The notes under the pieces are model-generated. The model worked only from the letters and a program-made list of their open reading frames with translations. It was not told the origin of the DNA and did no database searches. A DNA stretch of 64,000 nt from Anaeramoeba flamelloides (taxonomy: Eukaryota; Metamonada; Anaeramoebidae). Positions 46,323 to 57,124 of the stretch are shown here, in pieces. How positions within the stretch are numbered: the stretch's first letter is position 1; the number at the start of each line of letters is the position of its first letter. A program made the position numbers and the translations under genes. The stretch spans positions 3,968,001 through 4,032,000 of the forward strand of contig JANTQA010000047.1 in NCBI GenBank assembly GCA_027625915.1. The letters are read 5' to 3'.

Positions 46323-47003
46323 TAGGTCATAACATTAGACGGAGTATTCGAATTAAAAAAGTAATAAAAAAAATCACATTAAACCAAAATTTAAGAATGT
46401 TAAATTATTTCCAAATTTGAGATTTAATATTGAAAAACATCAATAAAAGTAAAATTTTAAGATTACTTAATACCACAACATTTTTATTGTTATTAAATTG
46501 GATTCAAGGTTTAAAACAATAGGTATTAATCTAATTGGGTGAATTACAATTTCAAATATCTTTTTTGATTACCCAAAACGAGTAAAAAAATAATTGAAAA
46601 AGTTTTCCATTGATGACCATTTTAGAATTACAATTGATTTGAAATTTTATTTTCGATTTAATAAATTTTTTATAAAGTAATGATATTTATTTAATAACAA
46701 CATTATTTATTAGAAAATGGAAAAGAAAACTTTGATCTCAAAAAAAAAAATTTTCTTTACTTGGCTTCTTAGTCGATCAAAATTTTTTGAAAAATTTTTC
46801 AATAATAAAATTTATACATATCAAATATAAACAAAAACTTTTTATAAAACTTTGTTCTGTGATTGTGAAAAATTGATTCCTTAAAAAATTGATTTTATTT
46901 ATTTGTTCTTGCGAATGATAGTATTATGTTAAATATTAATTAATTATTTTCTTCTCTTTTACTATTTGATACAATTTTCTTTAATTAGAAGTCTCTCATA
47001 ATA

Positions 47004-48049
47004 AACTCAATTCCAAAAAATGGGACACAAAAAAAAAATTACATTAATAAAAATATACTTCAAAATACATGATACTTAAACATTAAAATAATAAAAGATC
47101 TGAAAATATTTAATTAATACTATTTATATATTTTATAGTAAATTTAAAATTCAATTCAAAAATAAAAAAAAAAAAAATAAAAAAAGTGTGCCCCTATTTT
47201 TGGAACACGGTTACCAAAAAATCCATTTTTATTGAAAGAAAAATTAATAAAAACTATTAATAGATTCAGCTTTTTTTTGATAACTAAATCTATCCTTATA
47301 TCTAGAGTTTACTAATTTTGTAAGGTTTCCCAACTCAAAGTATTCCATACATTAATGAAAATTTTAATAAATTCTTCTCCGTTTTTTGGATTACAATTTT
47401 TCAGTTTAGTATCCATAATTGACCATAAATTCTCAATTTCTTTTGAATCTGGGTAATTGGGGGTCAAGGGTCCAGAACATTACATCCACGGTTTAAGTAA
47501 GTTTGAGTTTTTTTTTTTTTTTGAAGTGTGTGGACAAGCTCCATCCTTTTGGAAAATCCATTTCAACTCACCATATTCTGAATTGGCAAGTTGAATTACA
47601 TTTGATTTTTTGAAAATATCATTAATAATACATTCAGTATTCACACTTCCATTAATGGTAATAAGGTCTGTTTGTAGTCCATGTGCTCTAGCACCCAATA
47701 TCATGATTTTTTTTTCAAAAAAATTTTTTCTCGATAAAAAAAGAATCTTTTTACATTTTTGAGAGAGAAAAAAAATTTTTTTTTGTGATCAGAATCAAAA
47801 CTTTTAAATTTCATTTTAAAGTGATTTTGAGATTTTCGAAAAGTTTTGAAAAAAAAAGAATACAAAAAAATCAAAACAATTATTGAAAATCAAAAATCAA
47901 AAAATAATGAAAAAAAAATGATAAATAATTAACTTTAAAATTATTTCTATTGATTGTTAATATCTAATGTTTCTATTTAAGAGTCAAATATCACTTTTCT
48001 CAGAATTAAATTGATTTTGAAGGTGTGCCCAAATTTTTGGAATTGAGTT
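47004..48049 (-). mobile_element. Tc1/mariner transposon copy 1 with broken transposase (1046 bp)
   Basis: The inverted ends share CTCAATTCCAAAAA (left end AACTCAATTCCAAAAAATGG), and TA duplications lie at 47002-47003 and 48050-48051. The minus strand carries transposase pieces in Tc1 order. 47704-47510 holds MILGARAHGLQTDLITINGS and the catalytic WIFQKDGACPHTSK block. After a break at a homopolymer, 47470-47318 holds LTPNYPDSKEIENLWSIM, the third-acid region, ending LSWETLQN. The N-terminal DNA-binding half and first catalytic block are not recognisable, so the copy cannot encode a full transposase. It is nearly identical to the copy at 59861-60926. Confidence 0.9.
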
Positions 48050-49701
48050 TAGTTAAATAAATAAAAAAAAATTGATTTTTTTTTTAGATTTTTGTCTTAC
48101 TAAATTTTCACCATATGATATTTTAATGCAATTATACAATTGGAGATTTCAAGGCATCGGTTAAAAGTACAATTAAAACATTATTATTATTTTTTTTCTA
48201 AAAACAAATATAAGAAATTATTTTACTCAAGTATTTTATTTTAAGTTGTTTATTGTTATGAACTAAATTTTTAAAAGTGGAATAAAATGGTTGTAATTTT
48301 ACTTTTTGCTAATGATGAATCTTTTCAGATACACTTTAGTTTTTTTAGTGTTATATATAACTTTTAATGTATTTTTTTGAAATAATAGTCCTTTTTTAGG
48401 AATAGAAAAAACTTTTAAAAGATATTTCAAATTTAAAACAAATTAGAAAGATGATCTGAATTCCAAAAGAACCAAACTCCCAAGTAAGAATTTTAAACCA
48501 ATTTTGAAAATATTTGTATGAGTTTGGTAATATTTTAGCGTAGTAAGTTGAGGTAAAAAATATAATGATTTTTTCCAATATAGAAAAGAAATTTTATATT
48601 TTTGATTTTCAATATTTTTTACCTATTACTCATAAATTCATAAAAAAACTTTAAAAATTTTTTCTCTTTTTTATATTTTAGAAAATGTTTAAAAGGTTCT
48701 CAAAATAAAGTATACCCAGACCCTATAAACCATGTTTCTAAATATAAACCAAGTTTTTTTTTTTTTTCATCTTGTTCCAATTAAACATCTAATCACGACC
48801 TAATATTATTTCTAACATCAGATTAATTTTGAAATTCAAGTACTTGATGATTTTTAGTAAATTTTAAATTCCGATTGAAATTTGTTTGAAATTTTTCAAT
48901 TTTTTTTATAAATTTTTCATTTTTTAACTTTTTGCTAAAATTACTTCCATGTTTAGATAAATTGTCTAATTGAACTAACATTTTTTGTATTTCTTTTTTA
49001 ATATAAAACTTTAAGAAATCATTATCATATTTACTTATGGCTTATTATCTGTTTCTTTTATTGACTAATCTCTTGGCCTTCTATAAAAAAGAAAAACATT
49101 TTTCCTTTTGAAATATAGATTATACTTTTCTACCTTATTAGTTGACAACAAGTTGAGATTTGAAGAAAGAACTTTATTGTTCTTCCTAAAGAGATGACTT
49201 GTATATTAGCTCATAACAAGAATGTTATTGGAAAAAGAAAATGTATTGAAAGTTGGTTTATGAGGATATAATCAGATTTAAAATTGAACCTAAATGCTTG
49301 TAAACTTTTTTTGAAATTTTACATTACTTGCTAAAAAAACCTAAAAATTCTCACAAAAACAATTAAAATAGAATATATATTAGAGAAATTTAATTAAAGC
49401 TTACTTAATGAACTTTGAGATCTAATATAAATTTGATTTATTTGATTTATGCAACATTTCATAATTTCGTGGAAAGAACTTTGAAAAATCTTTGAATTAT
49501 TTCCAAAACAAAATAAATTTTCGTCAAGATTCTAGGTTTTAAACACAACTCACATTAAGTTGTGTTAAACAAAAATACCTTGTTGTAATATTAAGACATT
49601 AAAAGTTTTTTTTTATCATTTTTCATACTTGTTGTTTTTTTATAATATTCTTTCAAAAAATATAACACTTAAGCTCGTGTTAGAAACACTTTAAAACTTA
49701 C

Positions 49702-50600
49702 ATGTCGTTTTCTGATCCCAGCTCTGACACAAGTAAAAAAAGTAAAAAAAAAAAATCGAATCAAAAAAAGAAAAACAAACATCATCATAAAAAGAATAAA
49801 AAAAAAAACAAAAAAAAAAAGAAAAACCAAAAAAACAAGCAAAAAAAGTGAATGAAAAAGATAGACGAGAATTAGAAAAAATGAAACAAGACTTCAAAAA
49901 ACTTGAAAAAAGAATTTATGAAATGCGTGATTATAACGATTTTGTTGAAAGAAAAATGTTCCAAATAAACCATAAAATAGACCAAGAAAACGAGAAAATT
50001 GATGCAACACTAGAATTATACAATACCATCATTTCTGACCTTAACAATTGCTTAACAAATGATCATAAATCTCAAAGCAATCTTGAATTGAAATACAAAC
50101 AATTTGAAAAGCTTATTGTTCAATTTGAAAAGAAGATCGAGGAAATTTCTCAAAAGAAAATGGAATATGTTAAAAAATTTATTTCTGAATACGAAACGAA
50201 ATCGAAAAAAGAAAAAGAAAAAAATGCGAAGGAACAAAAACAAGCACAGATTAAAATCAAAGAGAAAAAAAAAAGAAAAGAAAAACATTCAAAAAAATTA
50301 AACAAAGAAAAAAAAAAGAAAAAAGAGATATCAGAATCAGAATCAGAAAATGAATCGGAAACGGACACGCAAAGAACACCAATAACATCTACAAGTTCTA
50401 ATTCCAATTCTGAAATTTCACAAGAGAGTGACTTCGAGTCCTCAGGTTCAGCCTCAAATACTTTATCAGAAACAAATTCAGAGTCAAGTTCAGAGTCAAG
50501 TTCAGAGGAAAGTTCAGAGGAAAGTTCAGAGGAAAGTTCAGAGGAAAGTTCAGAGGAAAGTTCAGAGGAAAGTTCAGAGGAAAGTTCAGAATCAGGATAA
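49702..50600 (+). CDS. Basic coiled-coil protein with acidic Ser-Glu repeat tail; apparent -1 frameshift
   Basis: An ATG at 49702 opens MSFSDPSSDTSKKSKKKKSN and a Lys/Asn/His-rich stretch, running into TGA at 49849-49851. The -1 frame continues without break from GTG at 49848 (VNEKDRRELEKMKQDFKK) to 50600. It passes through a heptad-like coiled coil (about 120 residues), a Lys/Glu-rich segment, an acidic Ser/Glu part and seven EESS repeats. The stop sits immediately after A-AAA-AAG, a classic -1 slippery heptamer, in a zone of long A runs. Explanations are an indel in an A homopolymer (sequencing error or real polymorphism), programmed frameshifting, or translation from a later ATG (49882). 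The polyampholyte composition suggests a nuclear or scaffold protein; family unknown. Confidence 0.6.
50505..50588 (+). repeat. 12-bp minisatellite encoding EESS
   Basis: Seven tandem, apparently identical copies of GAGGAAAGTTCA in frame near the C-terminus of the coiled-coil protein. Two related units with GAGTCAAGTTCA precede it. The identity implies recent expansion. Each unit adds Glu-Glu-Ser-Ser, casein-kinase-2-like sites. Confidence 0.9.
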
Positions 50601-50775
50601 GAATAAGAAACTGGATCAGAGGTGGAGACATGTTATCGTCTTGTGATTAATAGGTTTTTTTTTTTCAGTTTGAAAGAGTGTCAACTATCTCTTGGTTTAA
50701 CAATAAACAACTTTTAAAAGGTTTAATTTTTATTTTCCTTCTTTTAACAAGGAATTGAAAGGCTAAGAAGAAAAA

Positions 50776-50940
50776 TTAGGAGATCTGTATGTGCTTTCTT
50801 TTTTCGTGATCGAAATTTTGAAAGCCGAATCTTCCGTATTCAACTTTTTTATTCATAATACGCTTCTTTATTAAATTTAATATTTTGAATAAAGATACCG
50901 CATATCTTGGGATGCTTTTTTTTTTTTTTATTAACATCAA
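50776..50940 (-). other. Possible coding exon, basic C-terminal fragment
   Basis: The minus-strand frame ending at 50776 reads SIPRYAVSLFKILNLIKKRI then VEYGRFGFQNFDHEKRKHIQ. Its codon texture and G and C content are above local intergenic level. Upstream it runs into an A/T homopolymer that could be an intron, with a possible further piece (MLYSPTNECTIKLM) at about 50980-50940. I do not recognise it. Confidence 0.3.
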
Positions 50941-51669
50941 TTTGATTGTACATTCATTTGTTGGTGAATATAACATACTCCTTATTTTTAGGGTGGTTCG
51001 AAATAAACAAATCATTTTTTAAAGGATTAGTTTTAGTTACCCAGAGGTTTATAAATTCAAAATTTTGAACCAGAGTTTCATTTTTTTTTTTTGGGTAAAT
51101 TTCATTATTTTAGAGAAATTATAAATAAACAAGTTGAATCTTAAAAAGGTATAAATTAGAGTAGTTTCGTAAAAGTATAATTGGTTTGTGTAAAAGAAAC
51201 AGTGGTTGCGTAATAAAAAATTAATATTGTGTAATATATTTTCTATTGCGAAATAAAAATAATTTAGACAATTGATTGTTTTATTCACAATCATTCGATA
51301 AACTGAACAATTCAGACAATTATTGAACAATTAATAAATCATTTGTTTAATAGAAAGAACATATTTCAAAAAATTGAACTTATTCCCCATAAATTCAATT
51401 TTATTCAAGATTTTATTTTTAAATGTAAGATTTATTAATAATTTTTAGTTAAAAAAAAAATGTTTTTCTTTTATAAATTCTCAATTTTATTGGATTATTT
51501 GCCAATTTTTTTCTTTTTTTGAATTTTACTGCAAATCAAAACTTTTAATAATAAAGGAACTAAAGGATAAGATAGCCTTTCATTCGCTTTATTCTTCGTA
51601 ATAAAAATTTTTAAAATTTATTAAAAATGTATTTTACAAAAATCATTTTTTTATAAAACATTAATTTAT

Positions 51670-51670
<1 letters not shown>

Positions 51671-51732
<62 letters not shown>
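51671..51732. repeat. Poly-T tract, 62 bases
   Basis: The longest pure homopolymer in the window. Other long runs are a 38-T run at 55773-55810 inside a TAF12 intron and A/T runs near 5141-5158, 18540 and 30206-30236. Lengths in an assembly are approximate. Confidence 0.85.
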
Positions 51733-51734
<2 letters not shown>

Positions 51735-54686
51735 TTTAGTATTTTGTAACTATTCCAAAAAATTTAATAATTAGTTATAATTGAAAAATAAATAAATCTT
51801 ATATGAGAGATATAAATTTAATATCTATTGGATATTATTTTATCAATGAAAAATTAAAATTTGGAATATTGATCAAAAAATTTTTCTAATTTGAAATGTT
51901 TAACATTTTAGAGTACATAATAGTAAATTTTTATTTTTTGAATTTTTAAAAATGATTCTTTTATGATCAATTTTTGGATATTTGTTATTTTACAAAACAA
52001 GTTCTTTTTATAAATATATTTTTCAATTGTTTACAATAGTTTCTATCCTTTTTGCTTACATAACATAAAATTGTTTAAAATATTACAAATTGGGCAATAG
52101 ATATGATTGCCTAAAAATATTTCTTTTTTAGCAACACATATTTTAAATTAAGCAATTGTTTGTATTTTTAAACAATGTTTGTTATAAATTACACAACTAC
52201 TCTATTCTACGATTGTAATCAATTTCTTATTTTGTCTTTTGGAATAGAAATTGAATTTATATAGATGAGGGGGTTTTTGATAAAAATAATATTTTTGCAC
52301 AAATATCATTTTTTTTTTAAATTATTATTATTATTTTAAAAAATTAATTTCTACATATTCCTTTTAACAAAATCAATTATTTAGATACCTTTCCAAAGTA
52401 TTATAAATATTCTATTTATATTTTAACTTTATTCCATCTTGATCGTTTAAAAGATTTAAAAAAAAAATAAATGACTTCCAAAAAAGAATTTCAAATATTC
52501 CATAAAACTTTTGTTGTAGAGTTATCTGCCTTTATTTTTTTCAAATACAAAAGAGTTTATTCTCATTTCCTATTTGAAAATTTCTAATCTGTTCACATAA
52601 ATAATATTTTATTTATAGTCTAAAAAAAAACATTTTTTACTCAATTAATGGTAGAAAATAATTCCAAATTCATTGATTTGTAAAAGTATTATCATTAAAA
52701 ATAGTTTTTTTGGAGGAATAGCTAACTTTTCAACCATTTTGATAAAACTTTAATATTTATTCAAATAATTGAACAAAATTAATTGTTTTAATTTATATTC
52801 TGGCAATTTTTCTATTGTGATGGGGGTAGATATAAGAATTCAATATGAATTTTCCCATATTTTAACAGCTTAAATATTATTTAATTACATTATTGCATAA
52901 GTTTAATTCTATTTCTTATTTTATTTCTTTTTTCATTATTTCATTTATTTTTTCATTTTAATTTATTTTTTTCTATTCAAGAATTAAATCGGTAATAAAG
53001 AGGAATCCAATTCATAAAACTTTACACCTAGACTATGATTAATTTATTTTGAAAAACAAATAGAAAAAATATTAAAGGGGTAGTAATTCTAATTTACCCC
53101 CACCAGACCCAGATGATAGGGTACTTATTTAAACCAGGATATAATTTAATCCGGATAAGTCTACTCATTTATAAACTTTAGAAAAATGAGTTATCATTGT
53201 CTAAAAGAGTTCATTTTCCCCAATTAAATTTTCAGTCAAAAGATCTAACCAATTCTTTTTGTATGGATTTTTATATCAGAAAAGAAAAAGAAAAATTGCA
53301 ATTTTTTTTTACTTTTAGTAATTTCTGTTATTTTGTTGGAACGAATTAAAATTGAAATTTTAATCATATTTTTAAAAAGACAAGAAAAAATAAAAAAATA
53401 TCAAATCCTTGAAACCCAGATAAAAATTATTGTAAAATTTTCTTTATAAATGTTTATTAAATTTCAAGAAATCTAAATATTAGTTTATATTCTTCAACAT
53501 TATTAGAATCTAAGTATAAACAAAGAACAATTTTTTATTAAAATCGTTTATTTGATAATATATATTAATCTTGTATTAATAGAAATAACTTGGATTAATT
53601 TTATTTTTTAAAAAATATTTAAAAAATTGAGAAATAATAATCAAGCCTTTAAAAAACAAATATATAGATTATTGCTAATCCACTTAAAGATATTAAGTTG
53701 CTGTTTTGAATTTTTTATTAAAAATAATCAAATTAAAAAGTATTCCTTGATATCTTTAGTTGAATTTACTGAATTTTTAAGAAATACTTTTGGAGGGGGG
53801 GATTTTTAATCTTAGGTTTGGATGTATTTTCACATTTTTTTTTTTTTAACAATCTGAAAAATTATTTTTTAAATTGTTCTTTGAATATATAAATTAATTT
53901 ATCCCCATTGGATGTTTCTTCTTTATTATGAGAAGAGGAGTTACAAAAAAAAAATCAAGTAATTACTTACTAATAATGAGATACTAAAATACGAAAGTAT
54001 AAGTAACTTGAAATTAAAACCGAAAAATTAAAATAAAAAAAAATGATCAAGGGTTTAAAACAAAGCAACCAAAATAATAAAAAGAAATTACAACAATTAA
54101 TTAACATTCCCCAAATGAATAATTATGATCAATTATTAAATTATTAAATTAACTAAAAGTATTTTGGATGTGATTCGGGAGTTCTTAAATAAAAATATCA
54201 TTGTTTTTTCTTTTTTGATTTTTTTCAAATTGCTTCAGACAAAAAGCTTTTTAAATTTCTTTATTTACATTCTTTTTTTCTCTTTTTTATTTTTTATTTA
54301 ATATTTTTGATTTTTAAAACCTAAAAAAAAATTGGGTGTGTTTTCCCCATGTGAACAATCGTGAAATCTATTGTTTTAAACTTAAATTATCTTTGTAAAA
54401 ATTTAGGAGAAAGGCATTTGGAATGTAATTTACACTTCTCCAATGATGATACTATATATATATATATATATATATATAACTCAAAAATGAAATAATTAAT
54501 CCAATTTTTTTGAAATTAAGTGGATTTTTTATAGAGTTAAAATAAAAATTTATGAATTTATTTTTATATATGTATTTTTTACAATCTTTTTTCCGTCTTT
54601 AAGAATTGTAAACCTGAAATCAATAATATTCTTAAACTACCATCAAAAAAAAAGTCAAAACTCTTATACTTTTTTATAATCATGTT

Positions 54687-54913
54687 TACTATTAAATGAA
54701 AAATATAAAGATCAAAATTTTCATTCATCTTGCAAAAATAATCTCATACCCTGAATAAAAATAAATTTTCAAAGTTCCCAATTCTTAAAAGGTAAATTCG
54801 AAATTGATTCTTCTTTAGATATTAATAAATTTGAAATGGAACTTGATTTATCAATACTTTTTTATGGCAAGTTGAATGAAAATATTGTTCCATTTATTTT
54901 GTAACAAATAGTA
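54687..54913. mobile_element. GATCAAAATTTTCATTCA MITE, copy 3
   Basis: The left arm TACTATTAAATGAAAAATAT and the AAAGATCAAAATTTTCATTC block pair with a right arm ending CCATTTATTTTGTAACAAAT then AGTAT. It shares the interior TTCTTTAGATATTAA with the copy at 11378-11602. Confidence 0.6.
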
Positions 54914-55066
54914 TATTTGACTATATCTTGTTTTCAAGGGTATTTTAACAATCTTTTTAATAATTTTTCTCTCCACTTTAGTTAATTACCTTAAATCTAT
55001 ACTTAATTCAAAAACAAAAAAAAATATTTCATTTTTTAATCTTTTTATTTTTTTCCAATACACATA

Positions 55067-55770
55067 ATGAACCGAAGCGAAACTTTTCGAAGAATTCAAG
55101 TAACTTACAAACACTTTTATTTTTCATTGTAAACACATTCTATCGAAACAACCCTTCTAACAATACTATTTTTTTTTTATTATTATTATTTCTTTCTAAA
55201 ATCAACGATCAACCGCAACTTGATCCATATTAAAATCATTTACATTGTATCAAATAAAAACAATAAAAGAATAACCCAAGTTCTCTTTCAAAACAAAGTA
55301 TTCAAAGTTTAACTATGAAAATAGATCCTTTTATTAAAATTGATCCCAAAGTTGAAGAAGTAAGTATTAATCAATTGTGATTTATTTTTTTTTTATTTTT
55401 TTTTTTCTTGTGAATCAACAAGATAAAAGAAAACAGAAAACAGGTTGGTTATAGCAGGGCTTAACTGTAAAAAAATAACAAGTAACAAATAACAGTCAAC
55501 TAAAATCGTTTTTGTCACTCTTTTTTGCCTTTAATACTTATTTTGTCAACCTTGTAAAACCAACAGATCCTTTTAAAAATAGCTGATGAATTTATTTTAA
55601 ATGTAACAAATTCCTCGTGCGAATTAGCCAAGCACAGAGGATCTGACACACTTGAAGTTAAGGATATTAATCTTCATTTAGGTAATTGTTTTCCTTTTTT
55701 CTTTTTTTGTGTGTTACTTGACCTTCACAAATCACAAAAAGCTCAGAGGCTGGGTTGATTAATTATCGTT

Positions 55771-55811
<41 letters not shown>

Positions 55812-55986
55812 GGATTTGTTTTGTTTTTTATCATTGACCATAGAACAAGATTGCGGAATGAAAATTCCCGGGTTTGAATCAACTACAAAGGAATTATTAA
55901 AACAACCAAGCTCTGTGCATCAAGAAAAGATAAATCAAGTTGATAGAACAAAATATGAAACATTCCAAAAACAAAACCAAAAATAA
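55067..55986 (+). CDS. TAF12: TFIID/SAGA subunit TAF12 (histone fold), four exons
   Basis: Exons are 55067-55099, 55270-55359, 55567-55681 and 55844-55986. Phases match and give 126 residues, with every exon too short to stand out alone. The histone fold is clear: helix 1 region KQSIQSLTMKIDPFIKID, then VEEILLKIADEFILNVTNSS, CELAKHRGSDTLEVKDINLH and LEQDCGMKIPGF. The (A/L)-x-H-R-x-(S)-x-TLEVKD-LHLE pattern and the I-P-G-F that follows are diagnostic of TAF12. It pairs with TAF4 in TFIID and with the ADA1 homologue in SAGA. Helix 1 extends upstream of the tempting ATG at 55315, so a further 5' exon is needed. The proposed one at 55067 (MNRSETFRRIQ) fits phase and splice signals but is the least certain. 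The third intron holds a 38-T run. Confidence 0.85.
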
Positions 55987-56260
55987 AAATCAATTTATCA
56001 AGACTAATAAAAAATTATCAAAAAAAAAATCAATGAAAAGTTATTGTCTTTTGTGTTTGGTGAATAAATATTTGGGCGAAATAATACAATCCAAAAAATA
56101 CTTTCTTTTTTTTTTTTTTGACTCAAAATTGCATTAAAGATAATTTATAAATTTTCATTTATTTATTGTTAATTGTTTTTTTGATCTACAGAAAATGGTT
56201 TATTAATAGAACGGAGAACACAAATTTAAATAATAACAAAATAAATTGGATGCCATATTT

Positions 56261-56488
56261 ATGGCAACAACTAACATTGTAAGGTCGGAAACTTGTTTTT
56301 CAAAAATAGGTGTTCAATTATAAATAGAAAAAAATAAAGTTTATCATATTTTTATTTATATTCAAGTTTAAGGTTCAAGTAACTACCCTGAATTTGTTCC
56401 AGACTCAAAAAGTGGCTTGCTCACTCAAAATGATATTCTGGGGGTGTTTTTCTATTGCCCTCGAAAAATTAAAATGAAACCATCATAG
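56261..56488 (+). CDS. Small two-exon gene, 54 residues, unknown function
   Basis: ATG at 56261. Exon 1 ends 56309 at a GT donor, exon 2 is 56373-56488, and the intron is 63 bases. The phase-1 junction regenerates a Gly codon, and the frame reads MATTNIVRSETCFSKIG then SSNYPEFVPDSKSGLLTQND and ILGVFFYCPRKIKMKPS before TAG. GC and codon texture drop sharply outside. The upstream frame is closed by TAA codons, so this start is plausible. It follows TAF12 on the same strand by 274 bases. It could also be the 3' end of a longer spliced gene, or a relic. Family unknown. Confidence 0.45.
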
Positions 56489-56665
56489 GGATTCAAAAGT
56501 TTTCAAGACCGAAATTTCAAAAGTTTGTCAAAAGTAAAAAAATCGTTTAAAAGGATTCTCAATTTGACAAAATTCAAATAACAAAAAAAAATTGAATCAG
56601 TTAAAAAAATTCAATTAACAAAATGAAAGAAGTAAAATGATCTTCTTGGGTAAAAAATACAATTA

Positions 56666-57124
56666 CTGTTGAGAGAAAAATGTTGGACAGAGAAAAATAG
56701 TTGGACAGCAATTTTAATTGTGATCATTACTGAAAATGATTTTTAATATCTTTTGTTTGTGAAATAACTAAAGAAAATATCAATAAACTACTTCTTAGAA
56801 TAAGGATTAATGTAGTTCTACTATTTCAAAATCTTATCTCTTATAATCTAAAGCAAGTTTAAAAATTACCATTTTCAGATTTAATAGTAAACTTTACTAA
56901 AACTTGGATTTTTGTTTAAAATAGCATGATCTACTTTAGTTATCAACCATTCAAATGAGTATTCTACACAAACAACAGATTAATGAACTTTTAACACATT
57001 TAAACCTGGATTTATATAAAATTCACCTAGTTATCAATAGGATTTGATTTTCAATTTTATTAATGTTCCCAATTAAAAATGGTTTGCAACCATTTTTCTG
57101 TGTCCAACATTTTTCTCTCAACAG
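56666..57124. mobile_element. TTA-flanked MITE, family D copy 2 (459 bp)
   Basis: The ends are CTGTTGAGAGAAAAATGTTG and the complement ending CTCTCAACAG, with TTA directly repeated at 56663-56665 and 57125-57127. The subterminal TTTTAATTGTGATCATTACT matches the family at 33047 and 42803. Non-coding. Confidence 0.75.

Larger units (their letters stand above)
44905..49701. other. Intergenic with two transposons
   Basis: Between a divergent gene pair. It contains family A copy 3 (45629-46322) and a Tc1/mariner copy (47004-48049). From 48050 to 49701 I see no gene; a 25-codon open stretch from the ATG at 49192 (MTCILAHNKNVIGKRK) is too short to call. Confidence 0.6.
50604..55066. other. Intergenic, extremely AT-rich
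   Basis: Contains a minus-strand coding candidate (50776-50940), a 62-base T run (51671-51732), a TA microsatellite (54452-54478) and a MITE (54687-54913). From 51740 to 54440 I see no gene. A short Pro-rich open string (LPPPDPDDRVLI) near 53093-53130 is too short to call. Confidence 0.6.

Noticed and set aside
50052-50646. Antisense and alternate frames over the EESS repeat
   Set aside because: They are translations of the same 12-base repeat in other frames.
55940-56137. 65-codon plus-strand frame across the TAF12 3' end
   Set aside because: It is out of frame with the TAF12 exon and dominated by Lys/Asn from A-rich sequence.
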